A stretch of DNA of 64,000 bases from Prevotellaceae bacterium UBA4359 (GCA_002393555.1 DGSP01000033.1:1-64000); one strand, 5' to 3'. Shown: positions 18,102 to 26,229, counted from the stretch's first letter. Made by a program: numbers and translations. Notes: generated by a model from the sequence alone, not told the origin.

Positions 18102-18197
18102 GGGTAAGTCCTATACGGCCAGCTCCCTCGGAATCCCCCAGGGCTTGACCGCAGCAAGGGTACTTGGTTGTAGCGGCGCGATGTAGTTCGCTTACCC
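18102..18197 (+). ncRNA. ffs: SRP RNA (4.5S type)
   Basis: The 96-base sequence closes with a terminal helix GGGTAAG/CTTACCC. The 3' half has GCAGCAAGGGTA and a GATGTAG-TTCGC segment that match the conserved SRP RNA internal loop strand and 3' arm (compare GCAGCCAAGG and GATGTAGCTGGC in E. coli). The 5' half has the complementary CCCCCAGG strand. The apical loop reads GCTTGA instead of the usual GGAA-type tetraloop. The RNA works with Ffh, encoded nearby. It is followed within 5 bases by tRNA-Thr. Confidence 0.85.
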
Positions 18198-18201
18198 ACC
18201 C

Positions 18202-18275
18202 GCCTCTTTAGCTCAGTTGGCCAGAGCACGTGATTTGTAATCTCGGGGTCGTTGGTTCGAATCCGACAAGAGGCT
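18202..18275 (+). tRNA. tRNA-Thr (anticodon TGT)
   Basis: Acceptor GCCTCTT/AAGAGGC, D stem GCTC/GAGC, anticodon loop TTTGTAA (anticodon TGT, codon ACA), T arm GTTGG-TTCGAAT-CCGAC. One mismatch in the anticodon stem. It is probably cotranscribed with SRP RNA. Confidence 0.93.
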
Positions 18276-18280
18276 CAAGA

Positions 18281-18318
18281 AAAGGGGAGAAAGTTCACGC
18301 TTTCTTCCCTTTTTTTTA
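18281..18318 (+). terminator. Terminator of the SRP RNA-tRNA-Thr transcript
   Basis: AAGGGGAGAAAG pairs with CTTTCTTCCCTT, followed by eight T residues. Confidence 0.88.
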
Positions 18319-18335
18319 TCATTATTCTCATCCGT

Positions 18336-18653
18336 ATGGAAACACAAAACGACATCCGCCAACGTGTCCTCACCTCCACCCACATCACCGACTTCCAGCG
18401 CCGCGTCTATCTGGAACTCCTCAATGTGCCCCGAGGAGAAGCCATCACCTACGGCGAACTGGCTCGCCGCATCGGCTGTCGGAGTGCCCAAGCCGTCGGC
18501 CAAGCCCTCCGTCGCAACCCCTTCGCTCCAGAAGTGCCTTGCCATCGTGTCATTGCAGCCGATGGCTCCCTCTGCGGCTTCTGCGGCCAGCGCGAAGGGG
18601 ATATGATTGAGAAGAAACAAAAAATGCTGGAAGAAGAGGGTTTCCACCAATGA
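18336..18653 (+). CDS. MGMT-family O6-alkylguanine-DNA alkyltransferase-like protein (C-terminal domain only)
   Basis: The 105-residue protein matches the DNA-binding and active-site domain of Ogt/Ada (RRVYLELLNVPRGEAITYGELA, then the helix SAQAVGQALRRNP). It retains the reactive cysteine in PCHRVI near residue 70, so it is not an ATL protein, where Trp replaces Cys. The N-terminal ribonuclease-like domain of full MGMT is absent. A frame extending upstream into tRNA-Thr is rejected: METQND at 18336, right after the terminator, is the natural start. Direct alkyl repair of guanine is the family role; activity without the N domain is uncertain. A 23-bp repeat array begins 38 bases downstream. 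Confidence 0.85.
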   Translation: METQNDIRQRVLTSTHITDFQRRVYLELLNVPRGEAITYGELARRIGCRSAQAVGQALRRNPFAPEVPCHRVIAADGSLCGFCGQREGDMIEKKQKMLEEEGFHQ

Positions 18654-18690
18654 CAAGATAGGAATGCGCTAAATGGATTTTCCTTTGTGC

Positions 18691-18786
18691 CGGTCGGACA
18701 ACCGCCCGTGCCACGTTCGGACAACTGTCCGTGCGACGGGCGGACGACTGTCCGAGTGGCGTTCGGACAATCGTCCGTGTGAAAAA
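18691..18786. repeat. 23-bp period tandem array (four units) after the MGMT gene
   Basis: Contiguous units start at 18695, 18718, 18741 and 18764. The core CGGACAACTGTCCG is palindromic and recurs with one to three changes; the flank between cores varies. Beyond the array, 18787-18960 shows no gene. Confidence 0.85.
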
Positions 18787-18963
18787 AAGACAATCACGGA
18801 CTTTCGTTTAACGATTTTGGTTGACTGCTTGTGGGCTTACTCACGATAAGGGTTGACCCTGGATTGAACTTAATTCTAATTCACGTTGACTCGACTTTTC
18901 ACCGTTACAGGTGTCCTTTTTCCAGCGATGGGCTTTTCGCTTTTCCAGTTGTTCTCGCCTCCA

Positions 18964-19008
18964 GAAAAAAACTTCACCCACAAAACCGCGTAAGGCTTTG
19001 TGGGTGAA
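18964..19008 (-). terminator. Terminator of the lipoprotein gene at 19044-19808
   Basis: A perfect 12-bp stem TTCACCCACAAA/TTTGTGGGTGAA, followed on the minus strand by seven T residues. Confidence 0.88.
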
Positions 19009-19043
19009 TTGCTTGATGTTGCGTGGTGATGGATGGGGCAGTA

Positions 19044-19808
19044 TTATTCCTTGTTCGGAACGATGGTGAATGTCATGCCGTCCCACTTTCCTCTGAAATC
19101 CTCGAAAGTGTCGTCATCTTCTGACTCGTCGTCGTCGCCATAGTTGAAAGCGTACACGACAATATCTTTGCCTTCTTCGGGCAGATACAGGAAGATGTCC
19201 TCGTATGAGGCGGCAAGTTTGTCAAACACCTTCACGACATCCATGTCTGGTGTCATGCGTCCTGTAGCCTTGTCATAATCGTAAAACATGTACCGACACG
19301 TTAATCCATTTTCTGTTTCCATGCCTCGCTCCGCAGTCACACCCACCAGTTGGTGCCCGTTCTTGCGATTCCAGTAGCATAATGTCACGGCATTGGAAGT
19401 CTCAAATCTCCAGTTGCAGGTGATATAGCCGCTCTTCGGTTCGTCTCCCACATAAAATGTTTCCTCCGACTTCTCGAAAAAGGCAGGATTTTTCAGGTAG
19501 GACAGCATCTTAGCGCAAGGCTCAATCGCCGAATATTCTTGGCAGAAAGCCTTGGCAAAAGCGTGGATGCCCACCTTGCCGTCCTCGGCTTTCACCGTGA
19601 TGGGACGGTTGGACCAGTCATCGAAAATCATCGCTTCGTCTTCTGATTCTTCAGCAGATGTGTCGTCGTCCGTTTCAGGGACACTCACGGTCGCCACCGC
19701 TGTAGAGTCTTCATCACTGGTGTTTCCGGCAGCATTCTTGCTGTTGCAACTGCCCAACAGCAAGGGGAGTGCCAGCCCCATAGCCCAAATGTACGTAGTC
19801 TTTTTCAT
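19044..19808 (-). CDS. Lipoprotein of unknown function
   Basis: The 254-residue protein starts at MKKTTYIW (19808); the frame stays open far upstream but that part overlaps the divergent sigma gene and is rejected. A signal peptide with lipobox LLGSC (Cys about 21) predicts an outer- or inner-membrane lipoprotein. A serine/threonine- and acid-rich linker (about 25-60) precedes a globular part with several cysteines, and the C-terminus has an acidic run GDDDESEDDDTFEDF. I do not recognise the family. It has its own promoter and terminator and is divergent from the ECF sigma operon, whose last gene also encodes a lipoprotein. Confidence 0.8.
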   Translation of the reverse strand: MKKTTYIWAMGLALPLLLGSCNSKNAAGNTSDEDSTAVATVSVPETDDDTSAEESEDEAMIFDDWSNRPITVKAEDGKVGIHAFAKAFCQEYSAIEPCAKMLSYLKNPAFFEKSEETFYVGDEPKSGYITCNWRFETSNAVTLCYWNRKNGHQLVGVTAERGMETENGLTCRYMFYDYDKATGRMTPDMDVVKVFDKLAASYEDIFLYLPEEGKDIVVYAFNYGDDDESEDDDTFEDFRGKWDGMTFTIVPNKE

Positions 19809-19842
19809 TGCTTTTTGGTTTTTAGTGTAGTAAAAGTGATTA

Positions 19843-19850
19843 CAAATGTA
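19843..19850 (-). promoter_or_regulatory. Promoter -7 box of the lipoprotein gene
   Basis: TACATTTG on the minus strand fits TAnnTTTG, 35 bases before the start codon. Confidence 0.6.
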
Positions 19851-19933
19851 GCACATTTTCTGTATCGTTCCAATTTTTGAAGGGATTAACTGCAAAATAT
19901 CCAATTCGGAAACAAGTTTTGAAAGAAAAACAC

Positions 19934-19941
19934 TAATTTTG
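19934..19941 (+). promoter_or_regulatory. Possible promoter -7 box of the ECF sigma operon
   Basis: TAATTTTG fits TAnnTTTG, about 60 bases before the sigma start codon. The -33 element is unclear. Confidence 0.5.
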
Positions 19942-20000
19942 CGAGGTCTCCATTTGACTTTTTCGGTTTCCAGTCGTATAATGGATGAAAATTCGACAAA

Positions 20001-20561
20001 ATGGTTCAGATAGACGAAGATATCATAGTAAGGTGCCAACGAGGCGAGAAGACTGCTTTTCGTGGGGTGGTGCTGGCATATCAGCGGATGGTGTTTTCGT
20101 TGACTCTGAAACTGCTGTGCGACGAGGAAGAGGCGAAGGACATGGTGCAGGAGACCTTCATCCGTGTGTGGCAGCGAATGGGAGAGTATGACACCCAGAA
20201 GAACTTTGCCACATGGATCTATACGATAGCCACACGCCTGTGTCTGGACAGGTTGAAACGCATGAAACATGTGGTTCCCATGCCAGACGACGAATTGGTG
20301 TTCCGACGGTATGCTTCCGATACTGATACGCACAGGGCATTGGAAAACAGGGAGTGGGTGTCGATCGTGAGAATGTTGGCAGAAGGGTTGGGGGAGAAGC
20401 AAAGGATGGTGTTCACGCTCTGCCATCTGGAAGGACTCTCATCGCCAGAAGTAGAAGAAATAACAGGCTTGGATGCCAAACAGGTGAAGAGCAACCTGTA
20501 TGTGGCTCGGCAAACAATACGAGAACGATTAAAACAATTAGGATATGACACAGATAGATGA
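20001..20561 (+). CDS. ECF-family RNA polymerase sigma factor
   Basis: The 186-residue protein has sigma region 2 (about 22-95: YQRMVFSLTLKLL, EEEAKDMVQETFIRVW, NFATWIYTIATRLCLDRLK) and region 4 (about 130-180: LGEKQRMVFTLCHLEGLSSP, then KQVKSNLYVARQTIRERL). It directs core polymerase to a small regulon, probably under control of the next gene. The following frame overlaps it by 17 bases, implying translational coupling. The start at 20001 gives MVQIDEDIIVRCQRGE, as expected in the family. Confidence 0.95.
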   Translation: MVQIDEDIIVRCQRGEKTAFRGVVLAYQRMVFSLTLKLLCDEEEAKDMVQETFIRVWQRMGEYDTQKNFATWIYTIATRLCLDRLKRMKHVVPMPDDELVFRRYASDTDTHRALENREWVSIVRMLAEGLGEKQRMVFTLCHLEGLSSPEVEEITGLDAKQVKSNLYVARQTIRERLKQLGYDTDR

Positions 20562-20934
20562 CATACTCGACAGGTTGAAAGGACAGCAGCCAGAATTGGA
20601 TAATCCCGATGAAATGCTGGAAAGCATCATGGCAAACCTGCCCGACAGAGAAGAACAGGGGGAAAGAAGGGAGGAACAAGGGAGTGCTAAGCCTCACCTG
20701 ATGCTAAGGGTGCTGCGCACCATCACATCCGTGGCAGCCATCCTGCTCATAGGACTGTTCATCTATGTCAACCAACCCGTGAAGACTGAGGCACCACGTG
20801 CCCATGCCTATACAACAGACTTTCCACGAAGCAGCACGCTCGAGAACATGTACACACGCTACTTAGAGGCAAGTCAACCAAAACCTATTAGTTACACACA
20901 ATTAAAAATGATGATGTATGAAAACTACAATTAG
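20545..20934 (+). CDS. Small single-pass membrane protein, probable anti-sigma factor
   Basis: The 129-residue protein has a soluble, acidic N-terminus (1-50), one transmembrane segment (about 55-75, ITSVAAILLIGLFIYV) and a short extracytoplasmic tail. This topology and its position directly after, and overlapping, an ECF sigma gene are those of anti-sigma factors, but no zinc-binding or known anti-sigma motif is visible. It overlaps both neighbours by 17 bases. Function is inferred from context. Confidence 0.75.
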   Translation: MTQIDDILDRLKGQQPELDNPDEMLESIMANLPDREEQGERREEQGSAKPHLMLRVLRTITSVAAILLIGLFIYVNQPVKTEAPRAHAYTTDFPRSSTLENMYTRYLEASQPKPISYTQLKMMMYENYN

Positions 20935-22009
20935 TTCATATTGGATGCTATTGGCATCAGTGGCACTTTTCTTCTCCTGTGAAAAGCAGGACGTCAGATT
21001 GCACACCGTTATTCACGAAGACGGCACTTGTGAGCGTGAAGTCATTTATAACAAAGTGATGACTCAGGAAGAAAGAGATTCCCTGTGGAGCAAGGACAGC
21101 ACGTCTGCCCCGTTGGCTCCCGTTCCGGAATGTGTCAACATGGAGGGCTTTATGGGTTCTCACACCGACATCGGCGACAACGATACTGTAACTACCACAC
21201 TTGAATACCGCGAGTTTAAGGATGTGAAGGAGATGTGCCAATACACCCCTCTGCAACTGAATGGCGAACGCCTGAAATCGAATGCGGATCTGGAAAAGCA
21301 TTTCCGCTGGTTCTACACGGAATACACCTATACTGAAACCTTCAGCACAGTGGCAGACACCTTCAAACTTCCAGCCACAAACTATGCAGACAACGACATC
21401 GTCAGGTTCTGGTTCACAGGACAACCCAACCTGCTCGAAGGACTTAACGGGTCGGAGGCATCGGAGAAAATCTGTAAAATGGAACCATTTGTTTCACAAT
21501 GGATGAATGACAATCTATTCAAGATGTGCTTTGACTACATGGTGGAACACTATGACTCTATTCAGAATCCTCCTGTGAACAAAGAACAGTTCGTGGCACT
21601 ACACGATTCGCTGGCAAAATATCTCCTAAAAGACGGACAGGCGCAGTTGCCTGCGGTGGAGGTGACCGAAGAGTTTGAGAAGTTCTTCCATTCCAATGCT
21701 TACGCACCATTCTTCGATGATGAAACGCCGCTTGGGATGGGTATGTCTGAGGAACTTTCCGACCAACTCAACATCTTCTGGCTTTCTGTAACTTACACGC
21801 TTGAAATGCCTGGCACGGTAGTGAATCCTGGTACAGGAGTCCTCAAGAATGGCATCATCTATTATCCGCTTACGGGCGAACGGCTCATTCCTGGCGACTA
21901 CACCGTCAGTGCCACCTCGCGTGTCACCCACATCTGGGCTTATGTCGTCACTTTCCTCATCTTTCTCGTAGCCATCGGCAGTTTTGTGTATCGAGGACGG
22001 AAGAAGTGA
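20918..22009 (+). CDS. Lipoprotein with C-terminal membrane anchor, unknown function
   Basis: The 363-residue protein has a signal peptide with lipobox FFSC (Cys about 21), a large extracytoplasmic region and a hydrophobic segment near the C-terminus (WAYVVTFLIFLVAIGSFVY) followed by RGRKK. It would therefore be lipid-anchored and span the membrane at its end. It overlaps the putative anti-sigma gene by 17 bases, so it is part of the same operon and may be a sensor or effector in that envelope-stress circuit. I do not recognise a named family. Confidence 0.8.
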   Translation: MKTTISSYWMLLASVALFFSCEKQDVRLHTVIHEDGTCEREVIYNKVMTQEERDSLWSKDSTSAPLAPVPECVNMEGFMGSHTDIGDNDTVTTTLEYREFKDVKEMCQYTPLQLNGERLKSNADLEKHFRWFYTEYTYTETFSTVADTFKLPATNYADNDIVRFWFTGQPNLLEGLNGSEASEKICKMEPFVSQWMNDNLFKMCFDYMVEHYDSIQNPPVNKEQFVALHDSLAKYLLKDGQAQLPAVEVTEEFEKFFHSNAYAPFFDDETPLGMGMSEELSDQLNIFWLSVTYTLEMPGTVVNPGTGVLKNGIIYYPLTGERLIPGDYTVSATSRVTHIWAYVVTFLIFLVAIGSFVYRGRKK

Positions 22010-22133
22010 GTTGCAAGACCCCCTCCAAACTTTTGTGTGCTTCGCACAGTCTCGGAAAGTAAATTCGGAGTAAATTTTTTTGAGTAAATGAGAAGTTTTT
22101 ACTTACTGTTCTAAATTTACCCCGAATTTTCAC

Positions 22134-22141
22134 TATCTTTG
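22134..22141 (+). promoter_or_regulatory. Promoter -7 box of the DUF4375-like gene
   Basis: TATCTTTG. It decides the start: an upstream ATG at 22139 lies inside the box, so translation begins at 22160. Confidence 0.8.
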
Positions 22142-22159
22142 CACCCTAAAAACAACAGA

Positions 22160-22744
22160 ATGGTACATTTAGACAAGCAAGAGGCACGGGAAAAGTATGA
22201 GACGCTGGATGGCATCGGGTTCATCGAATGGGTGACGGATGGATATCTGGCGGCGATTGGTGGTGGACTGACTGCCGACAACATGGATATGCTGAGTGCG
22301 GAACAGCATGCGGTGTTGTGTTACCGCTATGTGCTGGACGAGGTGATGGAGGGCGGTTTCATTCAGTTGATTCTGAATGGATATGCACCATACGTGTTGG
22401 AAGGACCGTTTCCGATGGTGGTGAAGAAGGAGTGGGGGAAAGAAAAGGAAGAAGACCCTCTCTGTCCTGCGGACATCTCCCCCTCTATGGGGAGACCATG
22501 CGGCGAGAAGGCAACATCGGATGTGATGAAAAAGTTCTCGAAGTTGTTGTATGAGGTGAAAAAGGAGTACCACAAGCATCAGGGGGAACTCTCCAGGGAC
22601 ATGAGCGATGAGGAGTTCATGGCACTGTATGAGCAGTTGGAGGACTTGAACGAGTTGGGTGACGATTTCCTCGACGAACACCAGGAAGAGGTGACCCCGG
22701 CTGTGGCGAAGATGATAGTGGAGAATTTGGATAAGTATATGTAA
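22160..22744 (+). CDS. DMP19/DUF4375-like protein carrying an inserted hairpin-rich segment
   Basis: The 194-residue protein resembles the DUF4375 (DMP19) fold: a helical start, LSAEQHAVLCYRYVLDEVMEGGFIQLILNGY-like core (about 40-72) and an acidic helical C-terminus. Members occur near toxin-immunity or DNA-mimic contexts, but the role here is unknown. Residues about 93-118 (ending in CPADISPSMGRPCGEK) are encoded by a hairpin-rich stretch at 22440-22515 that looks like an intergenic repeat element captured in frame. The start is set by the promoter. The stop codon is the first triplet of a 47-bp repeat. Confidence 0.7.
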   Translation: MVHLDKQEAREKYETLDGIGFIEWVTDGYLAAIGGGLTADNMDMLSAEQHAVLCYRYVLDEVMEGGFIQLILNGYAPYVLEGPFPMVVKKEWGKEKEEDPLCPADISPSMGRPCGEKATSDVMKKFSKLLYEVKKEYHKHQGELSRDMSDEEFMALYEQLEDLNELGDDFLDEHQEEVTPAVAKMIVENLDKYM

Positions 22745-22788
22745 GTTAAAAACGAAAAGTGAATAGTGAAAAATCTGAGTTACTTTTG
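22742..22788 (+). repeat. 47-bp direct repeat, copy 1 (starts at the stop codon)
   Basis: Differs from copy 2 (23333-23379) at a single base. It begins with the TAA stop codon of the upstream gene, contains AAGTGAATAGTGAAAAAT and ends with TACTTTTG, a -7-like box that could drive smpB. Confidence 0.9.
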
Positions 22789-22858
22789 CTAATGAGGAAC
22801 TATCCGCATAACTGGTAACTTATACTTTTAGTTTTTAACTTTTAATTTTTAGTTTTTT

Positions 22859-23335
22859 ATGGCAAAAACAAAGATAACGAAACCGCAACAGGTGAACATC
22901 AAAAACAAGAGGGCGTCGTTTGACTACGAATTCATCGACACTTTCACGGCTGGTATCGTCTTGACGGGTACGGAAATCAAGAGCATCCGTGCAGGCAAGG
23001 CGAGTCTGGTAGATACCTATTGCTATATCAATAATGGAGAGATTTGGGTGAAGAACATGTATGTGGCTCTCTATTCCGAAGGTTCCTACAACAACCATGT
23101 GGAGCGCAGGGAACGGAAACTGCTCCTGAACAGCAAGGAAATCCGCAACTTGCAGGAGGACACGAAAGCACCCGGTTTCACCATCGTCCCCGTCCGTCTC
23201 TTCATCAACGAGAAGGGCTTGGCAAAACTGGTCATTGCATTGGCGCGAGGCAAGAAAGAGTATGACAAGCGACAGACACTCAAGGAGAAAGAGGACAGAA
23301 GGGAAATGGACAGGGCAAAGAAAAAATATGTTTAA
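22859..23335 (+). CDS. smpB: SsrA-binding protein SmpB
   Basis: It binds tmRNA and delivers it to stalled ribosomes. The 158-residue protein has the OB-fold core ([20 protein letters not shown], then [16 protein letters not shown]), the tmRNA-binding segment [17 protein letters not shown] and the basic C-terminal tail [19 protein letters not shown] end that enters the decoding centre. Length is normal. The ATG at 22859 follows an A/T-rich leader. The stop codon begins copy 2 of the 47-bp repeat. No tmRNA gene was seen in the window. Confidence 0.97.
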   Translation: MAKTKITKPQQVNIKNKRASFDYEFIDTFTAGIVLTGTEIKSIRAGKASLVDTYCYINNGEIWVKNMYVALYSEGSYNNHVERRERKLLLNSKEIRNLQEDTKAPGFTIVPVRLFINEKGLAKLVIALARGKKEYDKRQTLKEKEDRREMDRAKKKYV

Positions 23336-23379
23336 GTTAAAAACGAAAAGTGAATAGTGAAAAATCTAAGTTACTTTTG
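23333..23379 (+). repeat. 47-bp direct repeat, copy 2 (starts at the smpB stop codon)
   Basis: Nearly identical to copy 1. The TAA is the smpB stop; the 3' end is TACTTTTG, a candidate promoter box for metH. Confidence 0.9.
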
Positions 23380-23445
23380 TTGATAAACAGCCAACCGGAT
23401 GGCAGGTAAAATAGATTTTTCACTTTTCACTTTTCACTATTCACT
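23343..23445 (+). other. Inverted repeat / stem-loop in front of metH
   Basis: The arm AAAGTGAATAGTGAAAAAT inside copy 2 is complementary, with an internal bulge, to ATTTTTCACTTTTCACTT and TTCACTATTCACTTT just before the metH start codon. The message could fold into a long stem that ends at the start codon. Confidence 0.6.
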
Positions 23446-23447
23446 TT

Positions 23448-26210
23448 ATGATCAATATCATCAAACACAAAATACTGATACTCGACGGTGCCATGGGCAC
23501 CATGATTCAGCAGTACGGCTTGCAGGAGGAGGACTTCAGAGGTGAACGGTTCAAGGATGTGCCGGGGCTGATGAAGGGCAACAATGACATCCTCTGTCTG
23601 ACCCGTCCCGACGTGATTGCCGACATTCACCGGAAGTATCTGGAGGCAGGAGCCGACCTCATCACCACTTGCACCTTCTCTTCGCAAAGGGTGTCGATGG
23701 CTGATTACAACGTGGAGGGGTATTGCCGTGAGATGAATTTGGCTGGTGCGAAGATTGCCCGTCAGTTGGCGGATGAATACACACAGAAAACACCGATGAA
23801 ACCGCGTTTTGTGTTGGGCGATGTGGGTCCCACGAACAAGACGCTGAGCATCTCGCCCGATGTGAACAATCCTGCTTTACGTAGCCTCACTTACGACGAA
23901 TTGGTGGATGCCTACGTGGAGCAGATGGAAGCCCTCATCGAGGGGGGCGTGGATGCCTTGCTCATCGAAACTATCTTTGATTCGCTCAACGCCAAGGCTG
24001 CTATCTATGCGGCAGAAAAGGCGATGGAATCGACAGGGAAGCGTCTTCCGCTGATGCTTTCCATCACGGTGAGCGACACGGCTGGTCGTACACTTTCGGG
24101 ACAGACTTTGGAGGCTTTCTTGGCGAGTGTGCAGCATGCCGACATCTTCTCCATCGGATTGAACTGCTCGTTTGGTGCGCGCCAACTGAAACCTTTCTTG
24201 AAGTTGTTGGCAGAGAAGGCACCATACTATATTTCTGCCCACCCCAATGCGGGACTACCCAATTCGTTGGGACTCTACGACCAGACCCCCGACATGATGG
24301 CAGAGCAGGTGAAGGAATATGTGGAGGAGGGACTGGTCAACATCTTGGGCGGCTGCTGTGGAACGACAGAGAAATTCATCGAGTTGTATCCTGCCCTTGT
24401 GGAGGGGAAAAAGCCGCATGTGCCAGTGGAAAAGCCGAAGAACATGTGGTTGAGCGGTCTTGAATTGCTGGAACTCACGCCTGAACGCCGTTTTGTGAAT
24501 GTGGGTGAACGCTGCAATGTGGCTGGCTCGCGCAAGTTCCTCCGTCTCATCAACGAAAAGAACTACGAAGAAGCCCTTTCCATCGCCAGAAAGCAGGTGG
24601 AGGATGGGGCACTTGTCATCGACATCAACATGGATGACGGATTGCTGGATGCGAAGAAGGAGATGGTGACATTCCTCAATCTCTTGATGAGCGACCCCGA
24701 CATATCCAAAGTGCCTGTGATGATTGACTCCAGCGATTGGGAAGTCATCAAGGCTGGTTTGAAGTGTGTGCAGGGCAAAAGCATCGTCAACAGCATCTCG
24801 CTGAAAGAAGGGGAGGAGAAGTTTCTTCAGAAAGCCCGAGAAATCAAGCGTCTCGGTGCTGCCACGGTGGTGATGGCCTTCGACGAACAAGGGCAAGCCA
24901 CCACATACGAAAGAAAGATAGAAATCTGCGAACGTGCCTACCATCTCTTGGTCGAAAAGGTGGGCTTCAATCCTCTCGACATCATCTTCGATCCCAACGT
25001 GTTGGCGGTGGCTACAGGTATGGAGGAACACAACAACTACGCCCTCGACTTTATCCGTGCCACCGAGTGGATTCGCAAGAACCTGCCGGGTGCGCATGTC
25101 TCAGGCGGCATCAGCAACCTTTCTTTCTCCTTCCGGGGCAACAACTACATCCGCGAGGCGATGCATGCCGTATTCCTTTACCACACCATTGCAGCAGGGC
25201 AGGACATGGGCATTGTCAATCCTGCCACACAGGTGCTCTACAGCGACATCCCCGACGATGTGCTAACTGCCATTGATGATGTGCTGCTCAATCGCACCCC
25301 CGATGCTACGGAGAGACTGATTGAAATTGCTGCTCGAATTAAGGAGGAGAAAGAGGCTGAAAAGGAAGTACTTAAAAACGGAGGAGTTATATCTAAAAGT
25401 TCTGCCGACGATTGGCGAAACGGCACGGTGGAAGAACGGTTGAAGCATGCCCTCATCAAAGGAGTGGGTGACTGTCTGGAAGCCGATTTGGACGAGGCAG
25501 CGAAACTGTATGACAATCCGGTGAAGATTATCGAAGGCCCCTTGATGGATGCAATGAACACGGTGGGGGAACTTTTCGGCAGCGGCAAGATGTTCCTTCC
25601 CCAAGTGGTGAAGACGGCACGAACGATGAAAAAAGCCGTGAGTATTCTGCAACCGCTGATTGAAGCCAGCCGTTCAGAAGGGGCGCAGAAGGCAGGAAAA
25701 GTGCTGTTGGCGACCGTGAAGGGCGATGTGCACGACATCGGCAAGAACATCGTGAGCGTCATCCTTGCCTGCAACAACTACGAAATCATCGACCTCGGTG
25801 TGATGGTGCCCACCGAGACGATTGTAGATAAAGCCATCGAAGAAAAAGTCGATATCATCGGGCTTTCAGGGCTTATCACCCCCTCGTTGGAAGAGATGGT
25901 GAATGTGGCTCGTGCGCTCGAAGAACGAGGTGCCAACATCCCCATCATGATTGGCGGTGCGACGACCAGCGAACTCCACACAGCCTTGAAGATTGCGCCT
26001 GTCTATCATGGTCCTGTTCTCTGGATGAAAGATGCCTCACAGAACGTGATTGCCAGCGCCCGTCTGCTCAACCCTGCCACAAGAGCCGAACTGACCGATG
26101 AACTGGACAAGAAATATGCCGAACTCCGTTCTGAACAGTCAGATGAGAAGTCCAGCATGGTAAGCCTGGAAGAGGCACGTCAAAGAAAACCTAAATACTT
26201 CTTGAAATGA
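23448..26210 (+). CDS. metH: Cobalamin-dependent methionine synthase (lacking the activation domain)
   Basis: It transfers the methyl group of methyl-THF to homocysteine through methylcobalamin. The 920-residue protein has the homocysteine domain with zinc cysteines (LNCSFGA near 238, GGCCGTT near 300), the pterin-binding domain (about 335-600, VGERCNVAGSRKF), and the cap plus B12-binding domains with DVHDIGKN, where His762 is the cobalt ligand. It ends around residue 920, whereas E. coli MetH is over 1200, so the AdoMet-binding reactivation domain is missing. Shortened forms occur in other Bacteroidetes. No cobalamin riboswitch is seen upstream. The frame is intact. Confidence 0.95.
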   Translation: MINIIKHKILILDGAMGTMIQQYGLQEEDFRGERFKDVPGLMKGNNDILCLTRPDVIADIHRKYLEAGADLITTCTFSSQRVSMADYNVEGYCREMNLAGAKIARQLADEYTQKTPMKPRFVLGDVGPTNKTLSISPDVNNPALRSLTYDELVDAYVEQMEALIEGGVDALLIETIFDSLNAKAAIYAAEKAMESTGKRLPLMLSITVSDTAGRTLSGQTLEAFLASVQHADIFSIGLNCSFGARQLKPFLKLLAEKAPYYISAHPNAGLPNSLGLYDQTPDMMAEQVKEYVEEGLVNILGGCCGTTEKFIELYPALVEGKKPHVPVEKPKNMWLSGLELLELTPERRFVNVGERCNVAGSRKFLRLINEKNYEEALSIARKQVEDGALVIDINMDDGLLDAKKEMVTFLNLLMSDPDISKVPVMIDSSDWEVIKAGLKCVQGKSIVNSISLKEGEEKFLQKAREIKRLGAATVVMAFDEQGQATTYERKIEICERAYHLLVEKVGFNPLDIIFDPNVLAVATGMEEHNNYALDFIRATEWIRKNLPGAHVSGGISNLSFSFRGNNYIREAMHAVFLYHTIAAGQDMGIVNPATQVLYSDIPDDVLTAIDDVLLNRTPDATERLIEIAARIKEEKEAEKEVLKNGGVISKSSADDWRNGTVEERLKHALIKGVGDCLEADLDEAAKLYDNPVKIIEGPLMDAMNTVGELFGSGKMFLPQVVKTARTMKKAVSILQPLIEASRSEGAQKAGKVLLATVKGDVHDIGKNIVSVILACNNYEIIDLGVMVPTETIVDKAIEEKVDIIGLSGLITPSLEEMVNVARALEERGANIPIMIGGATTSELHTALKIAPVYHGPVLWMKDASQNVIASARLLNPATRAELTDELDKKYAELRSEQSDEKSSMVSLEEARQRKPKYFLK

Positions 26211-26229
26211 AAAGTGGTGAAATTGGAAG

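Noticed and set aside
18841..19086. 81-residue minus-strand open frame past the lipoprotein gene
   Set aside because: It crosses the terminator hairpin and overlaps the real gene's end; no start signal.
23336..23447. Cobalamin or SAM riboswitch before metH
   Set aside because: The gap is only 112 bases and consists of the 47-bp repeat and its inverted partner; no B12-box-like motif.
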